From assembly GCF_003797145.1 (NCBI RefSeq), contig NZ_RKMG01000011.1, positions 1-58,150 on the forward strand: a stretch of 58,150 bases of DNA. The letters are read 5' to 3'. The DNA comes from Aerococcus agrisoli (GTDB lineage: Bacteria; Bacillota; Bacilli; Lactobacillales; Aerococcaceae). Within the stretch, counting starts at the first letter, position 1. The number at the start of each line of letters is the position of its first letter. The translations under genes and the position numbers were made by a program. Positions 1 through 8,823 of this stretch are shown piece by piece. The notes beneath the pieces were generated by a model that saw only the letters and a list, made by a program, of their open reading frames with translations, was not told the origin of the DNA and did no database searches.

Positions 1-8
1 AAAACTCT

Positions 9-20
9 AACTTTTGGGGG
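9..20. repeat. 12-bp sequence repeated inverted at the other window end
   Basis: AACTTTTGGGGG lies here and its exact reverse complement forms the last 12 bases of the window (58139-58150). The window may have been cut at a dispersed repeat or a contig edge. No function can be assigned. Confidence 0.5.
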
Positions 21-42
21 TCGCCACCTTCGTGGGTTTTCT

Positions 43-933
43 TTATTTTTGACCGAATAATAGGATTAGGTCAACGGTAATGTGATCAAGGGCGCTGGCG
101 GCTGCGATTTGGTCTTCGTCGGCGTGCCACATGAGTGGTGTCATCTTGATTAAGTCGGACATCTGCGCACTATTTAATGGTACGCGACGTTCAAAATGGG
201 CTGATCCGACATTGCGGAAGGCTGCTTTGAACTTTTCAGTTGATGGGGTCGGGTCTTGAAGACGGTCGGCTTCATCAGCAATGACGATTTCGCGTAATTC
301 GCGTAAGTAATGTGGGCCAGGGATGACCTTGATAAACCAGGCATTGTCTTTCATGACGCGTTGTAATTCTGGATAGTTGGACGGTGATAAAATGGTCAAG
401 GCACCGTCAATACTGGCTTCTTTGAATGGGAGCTGGCTTAAATCTGCGACCATCCATAGGGCGTTAGTGTAGTGCTTGGCGGCCACGAGGATGCCATCCT
501 TGGCCAAGTCTAATCCGAGTGCATTGACCGCTTCGGCTTCAACAGCGCCGGTCCTTTTCCCCCAAGTATCTACGAAATGGTGTAGGTGGGTGCCTTCGCC
601 GGTGCCAAGGTCGATGATTCTTGGCGGACGGGCATTGGTTAATTCGATGCCTTGGGCGATTAATAGATCCAACATTTGGTCGTAAATGCCGTCGTATAAT
701 AGGGCTTCGGCCATAATGCGGTAGCGGGATTCGAATAAATCCTTGTTGTAGTGGGCTTCTTGGTGGTTAGGGGCGAGGTTGATGTAACCTTGCTTGGCTA
801 GATCGAAGCTATGATTGTTGCTGCAACGGACTTGGTTGTCGGTCCATGCGAGCGGACTGTGGCAGATGGGACAGGTCATGTCGCTGTCCCAGTTTTGAAA
901 TTTCTGAATGGCGCGTGTGCGTTTTGATTCCAT
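43..933 (-). CDS. rlmA: 23S rRNA (guanine-N1)-methyltransferase, RlmA family
   Basis: SAM-dependent methyltransferase of the RlmA family, which methylates G745/G748 of 23S rRNA in the cytoplasm. With the start chosen here the protein has 296 residues. An N-terminal zinc-binding element is visible (C21-x2-C24, C37-x3-H41), followed by the family signature of a hydrophobic GYINL stretch. The SAM-binding motif is IDLGTGEG around residues 105-112. The frame opens at a GTG (948), but AAGGTG lies about 6 bases before the ATG at 933, so that ATG is preferred. The gene is transcribed alone, leftward, and a repeat element begins about 40 bases upstream of its start. The choice between the RlmA-I and RlmA-II sites cannot be made by eye; in Gram-positives RlmA-II (tylosin/mycinosyl resistance type) is usual. 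Confidence 0.85.
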   Translation of the reverse strand: MESKRTRAIQKFQNWDSDMTCPICHSPLAWTDNQVRCSNNHSFDLAKQGYINLAPNHQEAHYNKDLFESRYRIMAEALLYDGIYDQMLDLLIAQGIELTNARPPRIIDLGTGEGTHLHHFVDTWGKRTGAVEAEAVNALGLDLAKDGILVAAKHYTNALWMVADLSQLPFKEASIDGALTILSPSNYPELQRVMKDNAWFIKVIPGPHYLRELREIVIADEADRLQDPTPSTEKFKAAFRNVGSAHFERRVPLNSAQMSDLIKMTPLMWHADEDQIAAASALDHITVDLILLFGQK

Positions 934-970
934 AGGTGTCACCTTCACTATATCTATTTTCTTGAATTTG

Positions 971-1320
971 GGATGCTAGGACAAAAGTATAAATCCATAG
1001 ATTATTGTCCTTACAGCGTTTGTTCCTTGTGAGCCGTGGGACCAACTTAGGATGAGAGAAACAGCGTTTAACCCTCAACCAGTGTAAGAATAGTGATGAC
1101 GATGACGGTAGTCATCGACAAGCTATTCTGAAGTGGGCAGAGGGTTGCTTTTTCGAACTCGACTTGAAAGCCAAGGTCTTTAACTTTGAAATCGAGCCAT
1201 GGTCTCGATTTCATCCTTCTTCACGGCTAAGGAACAACACTTCCAGTCCGTCATAATTTCCCATGAAATAATGACTGTCACTGGCCTCTTTATTTGAATA
1301 AGGTTTTTGTCCCAGTCTCT
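971..1320 (-). repeat. Dispersed nested-palindrome element, family 1, long form (copy A)
   Basis: About 350 bp bounded by inverted GGGACAAAA-like ends (GCTAGGACAAAAG at 975, TTTTTGTCCCAGTCTCT ending at 1320). It contains the family landmarks read on the minus strand: AGTGT-GTTCCTTAGCCGTG arm, GAAATCGAG/CTCGATTTC hairpin, the internal AAAAAGC-CCCTC...GAGGG-GCTTTTT module with an AGAATAG/CTATTCT hairpin, and the closing arm CACGGCTCACAAGGAAC. It fills most of the gap between the genes at 43-933 and 1441-2277. It has no plausible coding content. Confidence 0.8.
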
Positions 1321-1396
1321 GTGCGTTTTTATTATAGCATTTTCCACCGGCTGACTGTGATTAATCACAGGGTTCTGATTTTCTGCAGTTTTTTGT

Positions 1397-1402
1397 TATA
1401 AT
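1397..1402 (+). promoter_or_regulatory. -10 element of the membrane-protein gene
   Basis: TATAAT sits 38 bases before the ATG at 1441. The best -35 candidate, TTCTGA at 1373-1378, is poor (18-base spacer), so only the -10 is well supported. Confidence 0.5.
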
Positions 1403-1440
1403 AAGGTATAAAAAATGCACGTTTTAGAAGTGAGGACAAA

Positions 1441-2277
1441 ATGCGAAACAAAAGATTGATATACAGTGCGTTTATCGGCAGTATTATGAGCCTATTGCAC
1501 GTCATGTTAGAAATGTGGTTTCCAAACCCTAGCTTCCAAGCCATTCTCCAAGACGGCCTGGCAGTACAGAAAGGATTTTATTATCCCGTACTATTCATCA
1601 TCTATTGCTTGATTTATACCATGCTGACATTTTCATACTATCTCGTTGATTTTCGTTTGCCCGGACCAAGAAAAGTCAAAGCACTCTTATTTGTCATTTC
1701 CGAGCTCATCATCATCCTAGCCTATCGAGCGGAACCCATGCCGCACTTAGTCGATACAGATTGGGTCATCAATCCCATCAAAACCTTGCTGATCTTCATG
1801 GTTCAAGGTCCCCTGATTTATCGACTACTCGCACGGCAACGACTCATGTACAAACCCAAACCATTCTTCTACACACGCGGTTTGTACGTCTACGTCCTAG
1901 TATTTGCCATATTCCGTCTGATTGCTTACATGGCTTTCGGCGTTTACGGACCAGAATCCGCTCAATTACCACCGGCCATCCTGTGGGCAGGCATCCTCGG
2001 ATTAGCCATAGGCCTCGCTTTTTCCGCCTTACAACGCTATATCGTCCGTCAGAACCAAATGGGTAAGACCAACCAGTTTACCTTCCAATTCTTCGCCTGG
2101 ATCGCCCTTGCCAATTACGCCATGCTGTACCTGCGTTTTGACATCGGCATCGTCGACTTCATCGCGCGCATGGGCATGGACATCCTAGCCGTTTGGGTTG
2201 CGACCTTCATCGTCCTTCACTGGCAAATCAACGAACGCACACCCGTCTACCCGCTAGACACCAACTCACAAATGTAA
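1441..2277 (+). CDS. Hypothetical polytopic membrane protein
   Basis: I do not recognise this 278-residue protein. It is strongly hydrophobic, with about seven or eight likely membrane segments, for example residues 10-25, 45-65, 80-95, 110-130, 150-170, 180-200, 215-235 and 245-262. Charged residues are mainly in short loops (RQRLMYKPK near 133-141), and there is no signal peptide or enzymatic motif that I can see. The start is supported by GTGAGG 8 bases upstream and a TATAAT about 40 bases upstream. It is a single-gene unit ending at a good Rho-independent terminator. A role cannot be inferred from its neighbours. Confidence 0.8.
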   Translation: MRNKRLIYSAFIGSIMSLLHVMLEMWFPNPSFQAILQDGLAVQKGFYYPVLFIIYCLIYTMLTFSYYLVDFRLPGPRKVKALLFVISELIIILAYRAEPMPHLVDTDWVINPIKTLLIFMVQGPLIYRLLARQRLMYKPKPFFYTRGLYVYVLVFAIFRLIAYMAFGVYGPESAQLPPAILWAGILGLAIGLAFSALQRYIVRQNQMGKTNQFTFQFFAWIALANYAMLYLRFDIGIVDFIARMGMDILAVWVATFIVLHWQINERTPVYPLDTNSQM

Positions 2278-2284
2278 TCATTTC

Positions 2285-2319
2285 GAGAATCGATGCCCGT
2301 CATCGGTTCTTTTTTCTTT
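2285..2319 (+). terminator. Rho-independent terminator after the membrane-protein gene
   Basis: GAATCGATG and CATCGGTTC pair around a CCCGT loop and are followed by TTTTTT. Confidence 0.75.
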
Positions 2320-2420
2320 TGGGAAAAGGGCAGACCTTGTTTCGGGCAGGACTAGTAGAATCGTGGTTGCAGCCACTAAAATCACCGCCTAGAAACCCAC
2401 CAACACGGCTGATCGCATAC

Positions 2421-2460
2421 AAAAAACGGCACCCACCTTTGAAGATGGATGCCGTTTTTT
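2421..2460 (-). terminator. Terminator of the dsbA-like operon (bidirectional)
   Basis: ACGGCA/TGCCGT-based hairpin with A6 on the left and T7 on the right. It ends the leftward operon 2477-3402 and could also stop leftover rightward transcription. Confidence 0.75.
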
Positions 2461-2476
2461 TCACAGTCAGAATCAA

Positions 2477-3127
2477 TTAAGCTTCTGCTTGTTCGTTTGC
2501 GTAAACTTGGTCTAATACTTGTTGGAAGACTTCAACAGGTTGTGCACCAGAAACAGCGTATTTATTGTCAAATACGAAGAATGGTACGCCTTGAACGCCG
2601 ACTTGGCCAGCTTGGAAGATATCTAAGTTGGCTTCAGCTTTGAATTTGTTTTCGTCAGCTAAGATGTCGCGGACAGTTTGGCCGTCTAAGCCAACAGATT
2701 CAGCTAAAGTAACGATGGTATCTTCGTCACTGATTAAGGCGCCGTTTTCAAAGTATGCATGGTAGAAAGCTTTGAAGTATTCGTCATCTTTGCCTTCAGT
2801 TTTGGCATATTGGAATACACGGTGTGCTGGCATTGTGTCTGCCATTTTCATTTGAGACATGTTGAATGTAAGGCCAGTACGTGCAGCCATTTCAGTCACT
2901 TGGTCATTCATTTGTTTTGCTTGTTCGTAAGTTGTCCCTTTCAAATCAGCAAATGATTGATAGAAGTCTTTGCTTGGGTCATGTTTTGCACCAGGCATTA
3001 ATTCGAATGATTTGTGTGAAATAGTGATTTCGTCGGCGTGGTCAAAATTCTCCATCGCGCGTTCTAAATGTGTTTGTCCGATGTAGCAGAAGGGACATAC
3101 GAAGTCTGACCAAATTGTGATTTCCAT
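2477..3127 (-). CDS. DsbA family oxidoreductase (FrnE-like)
   Basis: 216-residue thioredoxin-fold dithiol-disulfide oxidoreductase of the DsbA/FrnE group. The redox motif C11-P-F-C14 sits right after the first beta strand (EITIWSDFVCPFC), the helical insertion covers roughly residues 55-150, and the cis-proline loop is at GVQGVPFFVFD near residue 180. There is no signal peptide, so it acts in the cytoplasm like other FrnE/YwbO-type proteins, which are linked to oxidative stress. The start has AAGGAG at a good distance. It is co-transcribed with the two-cysteine small protein 26 bases upstream and ends at the terminator at 2421-2460. The real substrate is unknown. Confidence 0.88.
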   Translation of the reverse strand: MEITIWSDFVCPFCYIGQTHLERAMENFDHADEITISHKSFELMPGAKHDPSKDFYQSFADLKGTTYEQAKQMNDQVTEMAARTGLTFNMSQMKMADTMPAHRVFQYAKTEGKDDEYFKAFYHAYFENGALISDEDTIVTLAESVGLDGQTVRDILADENKFKAEANLDIFQAGQVGVQGVPFFVFDNKYAVSGAQPVEVFQQVLDQVYANEQAEA

Positions 3128-3153
3128 TAAATAAATCGCTCCTTAAATATCTG

Positions 3154-3402
3154 TTATTTGTTGTTGTTTAATTGACTCAAGTCCACCGTTTGGAAAGGAC
3201 TATTTGTACTTGCGGCGTCTTGATTTGCTTGATCCGCAGGCATGCAGATGCCAGTTGTGAAGTCGCAATACATACCAGTCGCAGCAGTTTCATCTGCTTT
3301 GGCCGTTTCTTTCGCTTTATCCTTGTCCGGATCACCATCGAATGTAACGAGTGATGCGAATAAATCTTCTAACTCAGTGGATTGACGGTTTTCAATGCCC
3401 AT
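3154..3402 (-). CDS. Small two-cysteine protein co-transcribed with the DsbA-like gene
   Basis: 82 residues, acidic and Ala/Asp/Thr-rich, not a family I can name. The middle carries the only two cysteines, in M-Y-C-D-F-T-T-G-I-C-M-P, a CX6C spacing that could form a disulfide or bind a metal. There is no membrane segment or signal peptide, and both ends look disordered. A GAGGAGC Shine-Dalgarno lies 9 bases before the ATG. It is the first gene of a two-gene leftward unit whose second gene is a thiol oxidoreductase, so it may be a substrate, partner or redox sensor for that enzyme (inference from context only). Confidence 0.7.
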   Translation of the reverse strand: MGIENRQSTELEDLFASLVTFDGDPDKDKAKETAKADETAATGMYCDFTTGICMPADQANQDAASTNSPFQTVDLSQLNNNK

Positions 3403-3560
3403 GATAATGGCTCCTCTCTACATGTTGTCATTGCTTGTATTATAAACAGAGTGGGTGAAAAAAGCAAAAAACTCGGCTTTTCTGAAGGCCTCTGAGTGAT
3501 ACCGTGTAGCTAGTTCTAAATCAGGGCCATTCATCCTCATGCAAGACAAAAACGGGTATG

Positions 3561-3985
3561 TGTACTGAATGGCATCTCATTCAATAGAAAAACGAAAAAT
3601 CGTATGGAATGAAGTCCCATTCCATAAAGAAGTGAAAAGTTGTATGGAATGGCGTCCCATTCCATAAAGAAGTGAAAAGTTGTATGGAATGGCGTCCCAT
3701 TCCATAAAGAAGTGAAAAGTTGTATGGAATGGCGTCCCATTCCATAAAGAAGCGAAAAGTTGTATGGAATGGCGTTCCATTCCATAAAGAAATTGAGATT
3801 CGTATCGAATACAAATGCATGCTATACAAAAATGGAAAATCGTATTGAATGGCATCTCATTCAATAGAAAAACGAAAAATCGTATGGAATGAAGTCCCAT
3901 TCCATAAAGAAATTGAAATTTGTATCGAATACAAATGCATTCTATACAAAAATGGAAAATCGTATTGAATGGCATCTCATTCAAT
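3561..3985. repeat. 40-bp tandem palindrome array 1 (about 10.6 units)
   Basis: Eleven consecutive units with an exact 40-bp period. Each has a palindrome TATnGAATG...CATTCnATA followed by an A-rich linker (AAGAAGTGAAAAGTT type). Three unit types exist: A (n = T/A, GGCATCT centre; units 1, 8, 11), B (n = G/C; units 2-6 and 9) and C (GTATCGAATACAAATGC; units 7 and 10). The order is A-B-B-B-B-B-C-A-B-C-A, meaning a 120-bp A-B-C super-repeat with B amplified. There are no spacers as in CRISPR. The 3403-4161 gap holds nothing else except the lctO terminator. Confidence 0.95.
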
Positions 3986-4098
3986 AATCATGATTCTGCT
4001 TGTAGATGAGTGCGAGACTCAGGCGCTATTTTCTATAACACATATACAAAAGCAGAAATTTCTGGCTTGAAGGCGCAAGTACTTTTGCCATCACCACC

Positions 4099-4128
4099 AA
4101 AAAAAGAAGCCGGGCGAACCCAACTTCT
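4099..4128 (-). terminator. Terminator of lactate oxidase
   Basis: Leftward hairpin AGAAG..GGG-ttcg-CCC..CTTCT followed by a T7 run on the minus strand. Confidence 0.75.
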
Positions 4129-4161
4129 TTTCATTTCGAGCACTATTTAAATTTCGTGGGA

Positions 4162-5854
<1,693 letters not shown>

Positions 5855-6133
5855 ACTACATGAAGGGGCTGTATGAACATTTATGAGAAAAAATGGTTCA
5901 CAAAACAATCTGTGTGATTCGACTTCAAAAAAGGAAATCACACAGCCCTCTGTGTGACGCAAATTTTCTCATTTTGAACACTTCAGGGCCCTGAAGTGTT
6001 CAAATAGTGGTTATTTCAATTTCAATTAATACAATCCTCAACAAGGCGGCTAAAATCCTAAACTATCAGTGTGAAATCCACTGAATCACCTGTAAAAATC
6101 AAAATGAAAAGAGGGCCATGCAGCCCTCTTTCC
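5855..6133 (-). repeat. Dispersed hairpin-string repeat, family 2 (copy C1)
   Basis: Its reverse complement aligns along its length with 19822-20110. It contains successive hairpins centred near 5867, 5907.5, 5947.5 and 5988.5, i.e. 40-41 bp apart. The strongest is a perfect 32-bp palindrome at 5973-6004, whose half is TTTGAACACTTCAGGG. A further AAAGAGGGC/GCCCTCTTT hairpin closes the element at 6109-6132. Confidence 0.75.
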
Positions 6134-6234
6134 TTATCATCCTATGAAGTTGAATTTATTTGTGTAGATAGGTTGCCATTTCTAGGCCTGGATCCCCTAT
6201 ACGCCAGCGCCACCATTTAATAAAGTTGAGCTCC

Positions 6235-6405
6235 AATAAGCAGACCCAACTCCACTTCAGAGATATTTGCAGCAAGCTGTGCTTGCTACTGCATATCTCT
6301 TCCAGTGTACCTGTCTAAACGCCCGCGCTCGCATCCTGAAGGTCCCACGGCTATATAGAACGTACACTGTAAGGACGAAAATTGAAGGTTTTACATTTTT
6401 CAATG
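6235..6405 (+). repeat. Decayed family 1 element (copy G)
   Basis: The right half matches the family: GGTCCCACGGCT, GAACGTACACTGTAAGGACGAAAAT. The internal hairpin is here AGAGATAT-GCAG-AAGC / GCTT-CTGC-ATATCTCT, in place of AGAATAG/CTATTCT in other copies, so sequence differs but pairing is kept. The left boundary is unclear. Confidence 0.6.
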
Positions 6406-6422
6406 GGTTTACATGCCCAAAT

Positions 6423-6453
6423 AAAAAAAGACTGAACCCGAAGGCCCAGTCTT
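6423..6453 (-). terminator. Terminator of the purine permease gene
   Basis: AAGACTG..CC-ttcg-GG..CAGTCTT followed by T7 on the minus strand, ending 12 bases after the stop codon. Confidence 0.8.
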
Positions 6454-6464
6454 GAAAGTCGTTA

Positions 6465-7937
6465 TTATAAAACGGCTAAGATAATGAAGTTTAATAGGAA
6501 TAAGAATGAAGATACCCAGATGATTGGGTGAACTTCTTTGGCTTTGCCTAATGTTACTTTCACGATTACGTAAGTGATGAAACCAGCTGCGATACCGTAA
6601 GAGATTGAGTAAGCGTAAGCCATGAATACTGAAGCGAAGAATGCTGGAACAGCAACTTCTAGGCTTGTCCAATCGATTTCTTTCAATGAAGACATCATCA
6701 TGATACCAACGATGATCAAGGCAGGTGCTGTTGCAGCACTTGGTACTAAACCAACAAATGGTGCGATGAAGATACTTAAGAAGAATGCGATAGCGATGAA
6801 TACTGAAGTTAAACCAGTACGTCCACCTAAGCTGATACCTACAGTTGATTCAGCGTAAACAGTTGTGTTTGAAGTACCGAAGATAGCACCTAATGAAGTA
6901 CCAACTACGTCACCGAATAATGCTTTGTCTAATTTAGTAGACATACCACTTGATTTGTCCATGTTTTCGATGTCTTCTTTGCTGAAGATACCTGAAGCAC
7001 GACCTGTACCGATGAAAGTACCGATTGTATCAAATACATCTGATAATGAGAAGGCGAAGATTGTCATGATTACTAATGGGTAACGAGATGGGTCAGAGAA
7101 TAATGAAATTAAACCTTCTTGACCGAATGCTGCACCAAAAGTTTGTCCTAATTCACCGAATGAAGCGCCTAAACCTGATTGGTCAAAGTTTACAGCTGCT
7201 AATGCTTCTGGGTTCAATACTAAGTGAACGGCTGTTACAACAAGGATACCAATTAAAATTGCACCTTTAACGTTTTTCAATAGTAAAATAATGATAAGTA
7301 GTAAACCGAATAATGCTAATAAAGAAGTTTGATCAGTGAAAGAAGAGATAGAAGGTAATGTTGCACCTGTTGAGTTGATGCTTAATAGTCCACCTTCATA
7401 AGTTGTTTGTGCTGCGTCGAATGGTTGGTTGTTTACTGCTGTGATGTTTGCTGCTTCAGTTGTGAAGTTGATGAAACCTGCATTTTTAACACCAATGTAA
7501 GCAACGAATAAACCGATACCTGCACCAATTGCGTGTTGTAATGATTCAGGAATTGCTTTGATGATTAATTGACGGAATTTTGTAACTGTAATTAGGATGT
7601 TGAACAAACCACAGATAAATACCATTGCTAATGCTTCTTGCCAAGTAAAGCCTAATGAGAAGACTACTGTATAAGTGAAGAAAGCATTTAATCCCATCCC
7701 TGGTGCCAAGGCGTAAGGTACGTTGGCGAATAATCCAATAAATAATGTCGCTAAACCAGATGAGATAACTGTTGCTAAGAATACACCTTGGTAAGGCATG
7801 CCTGTTTGTGACAAGATACCAGGGTTAACAAAGATGATGTAACTCATTGCAAAGAATGTAGATAAACCAGCAATAAGCTCAGTTGAAAAGTTGGTGCCAT
7901 TTTCCTTTAAATGGAAAAATTCCTCTATTTTTTTCAC
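6465..7937 (-). CDS. pbuG: NCS2/AzgA-type guanine-hypoxanthine (purine) permease
   Basis: 490-residue membrane transporter of the AzgA-like NCS2 family, which imports purine bases with protons. The N-terminus (ELIAGLSTFFAMSYIIFVNPGIL), the NVPYALAPGMGLNAFFTYTVV signature near residues 70-92, and the FDTIGTFIGTGRASG and SLGAIFGTSNTTVYAEST signatures near 300-365 are diagnostic; about 12-14 membrane segments are apparent. A GTG start at 7937 is supported by AAAGGAG 9 bases upstream. The promoter on the minus strand has TATAAT at 7991-7996, and a PurR-box-like sequence lies further upstream. The exact base transported (guanine/hypoxanthine or adenine) cannot be decided by eye. Confidence 0.9.
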   Translation of the reverse strand: MKKIEEFFHLKENGTNFSTELIAGLSTFFAMSYIIFVNPGILSQTGMPYQGVFLATVISSGLATLFIGLFANVPYALAPGMGLNAFFTYTVVFSLGFTWQEALAMVFICGLFNILITVTKFRQLIIKAIPESLQHAIGAGIGLFVAYIGVKNAGFINFTTEAANITAVNNQPFDAAQTTYEGGLLSINSTGATLPSISSFTDQTSLLALFGLLLIIILLLKNVKGAILIGILVVTAVHLVLNPEALAAVNFDQSGLGASFGELGQTFGAAFGQEGLISLFSDPSRYPLVIMTIFAFSLSDVFDTIGTFIGTGRASGIFSKEDIENMDKSSGMSTKLDKALFGDVVGTSLGAIFGTSNTTVYAESTVGISLGGRTGLTSVFIAIAFFLSIFIAPFVGLVPSAATAPALIIVGIMMMSSLKEIDWTSLEVAVPAFFASVFMAYAYSISYGIAAGFITYVIVKVTLGKAKEVHPIIWVSSFLFLLNFIILAVL

Positions 7938-7990
7938 TTTTCTTGCTCCTTTTTTGAAAAAATTTTAGTTATTTGTTGAGTACTTTTCCT

Positions 7991-8018
7991 ATTATAGTCA
8001 CATTTAAGAAAAAAGCAA
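7991..8018 (-). promoter_or_regulatory. Promoter of the purine permease gene
   Basis: On the minus strand TTGCTT (8018-8013), a 16-base spacer and TATAAT (7996-7991), about 55 bases before the GTG start. Confidence 0.55.
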
Positions 8019-8022
8019 GAAA

Positions 8023-8040
8023 AACACGAATATTTGTTCA
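8023..8040 (-). promoter_or_regulatory. PurR-box-like site (tentative)
   Basis: AACACGAATATTTGTTCA lies just upstream of the -35. It has the CGAA...TTCG-type half-site arrangement of Firmicute PurBoxes (consensus AWWWCCGAACWWT) with mismatches. The fit to a purine permease makes it worth noting; the match alone is weak. Confidence 0.3.
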
Positions 8041-8084
8041 AATAAATTTGCTATCGTTCGCTTAATAATAATCTAGAAGGGATA

Positions 8085-8717
8085 ATGATGATGAAAAACA
8101 TACTAATACTAGGAGATTCCTTGACTGATGCCGGTCGAGATAAGAAAAATGAGAAAGACCTCGGTCAAGGTTATGTCCGTACTATCCAAAACGAAATGCC
8201 GGAAACAACTGTAATCAACCGCGGTTTCAATGGGGCGCGCGCCATTGATTTACTATTTGAAGTTGAAAATTTAGCTACTGAAATTCAGGGGGCAGATGCT
8301 TTAGTCCTATTTATTGGGGTCAATGATGTGTGGTCCAGTCAATATCGTTCGGAAGCAGATTGGGCCAGCAAGTTGGAAAGTTTCACGGGGCATTTTGCTT
8401 TATTAATCGATAGCATTTCCAAACATTTGCCTGCACAATCTTCGGTCTATATTGTTTTGCCATTTGCGCGATTTGCCAAGGATACGGAAGATGGGCAAAT
8501 TTTACGGGATAGACTCGAACAGCTGAATGGGGTTATCCGTCAAATCATTACAGACTTCAAACCTGACTATATAATAGTAGATTTACGCCAACAATTAGAA
8601 AGTGCCGGCTTTGATTGGCAAGGGGGACTAGCGGTTGATGGGGTCCACTGGTCGTCAGAAATGCACGAGTTTGTAGGCAAGGAGATGGCTGATGTCTTGG
8701 GGCGTTTTGTACTTTAA
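8085..8717 (+). CDS. SGNH/GDSL-family hydrolase
   Basis: 210-residue esterase/lipase-like hydrolase of the SGNH superfamily. Block I is ILGDSLTDAG with the nucleophile Ser about residue 12, block II has the Gly in RGFNGARA, block III is IGVNDVW with the oxyanion Asn, and block V is DGVHWS with the catalytic Asp-x-x-His, so all four blocks are present. There is no signal peptide, so it is cytoplasmic. Three ATGs in a row (8085, 8088, 8091) follow AGAAGGG, and any could be used. It is divergent from the purine permease and is followed by an independent promoter for the next gene. Substrate unknown; acylglycerol, acetyl-sugar or lysophospholipid esters are typical. Confidence 0.88.
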   Translation: MMMKNILILGDSLTDAGRDKKNEKDLGQGYVRTIQNEMPETTVINRGFNGARAIDLLFEVENLATEIQGADALVLFIGVNDVWSSQYRSEADWASKLESFTGHFALLIDSISKHLPAQSSVYIVLPFARFAKDTEDGQILRDRLEQLNGVIRQIITDFKPDYIIVDLRQQLESAGFDWQGGLAVDGVHWSSEMHEFVGKEMADVLGRFVL

Positions 8718-8759
8718 ATAATAATTCTCATCAATTTCAAAGGATTTGGGCGATTTATA

Positions 8760-8788
8760 TTGGGTGCTTATGCTAAAATGGGTATAAC
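8760..8788 (+). promoter_or_regulatory. Promoter of the GH13-like / HAD operon
   Basis: TTGGGT (8760-8765), 17-base spacer, TATAAC (8783-8788), 35 bases before the ATG at 8824. Confidence 0.6.
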
Positions 8789-8823
8789 ATGATAGAGTTT
8801 ACATTTTATATAGGAGGGCGCTC

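Noticed and set aside
3537..3984. Overlapping minus-strand open frames (82-135 codons) of repetitive peptide inside array 1
   Set aside because: A 40-bp repeat without stops keeps all three frames open by itself. The frames begin at weak starts without ribosome-binding sites, and changes are conserved as base pairs, not as codons.
3561..3985. CRISPR array
   Set aside because: The units are contiguous near-identical 40-mers with no unique spacers, and no cas genes are present. The same holds for 34910-35178.
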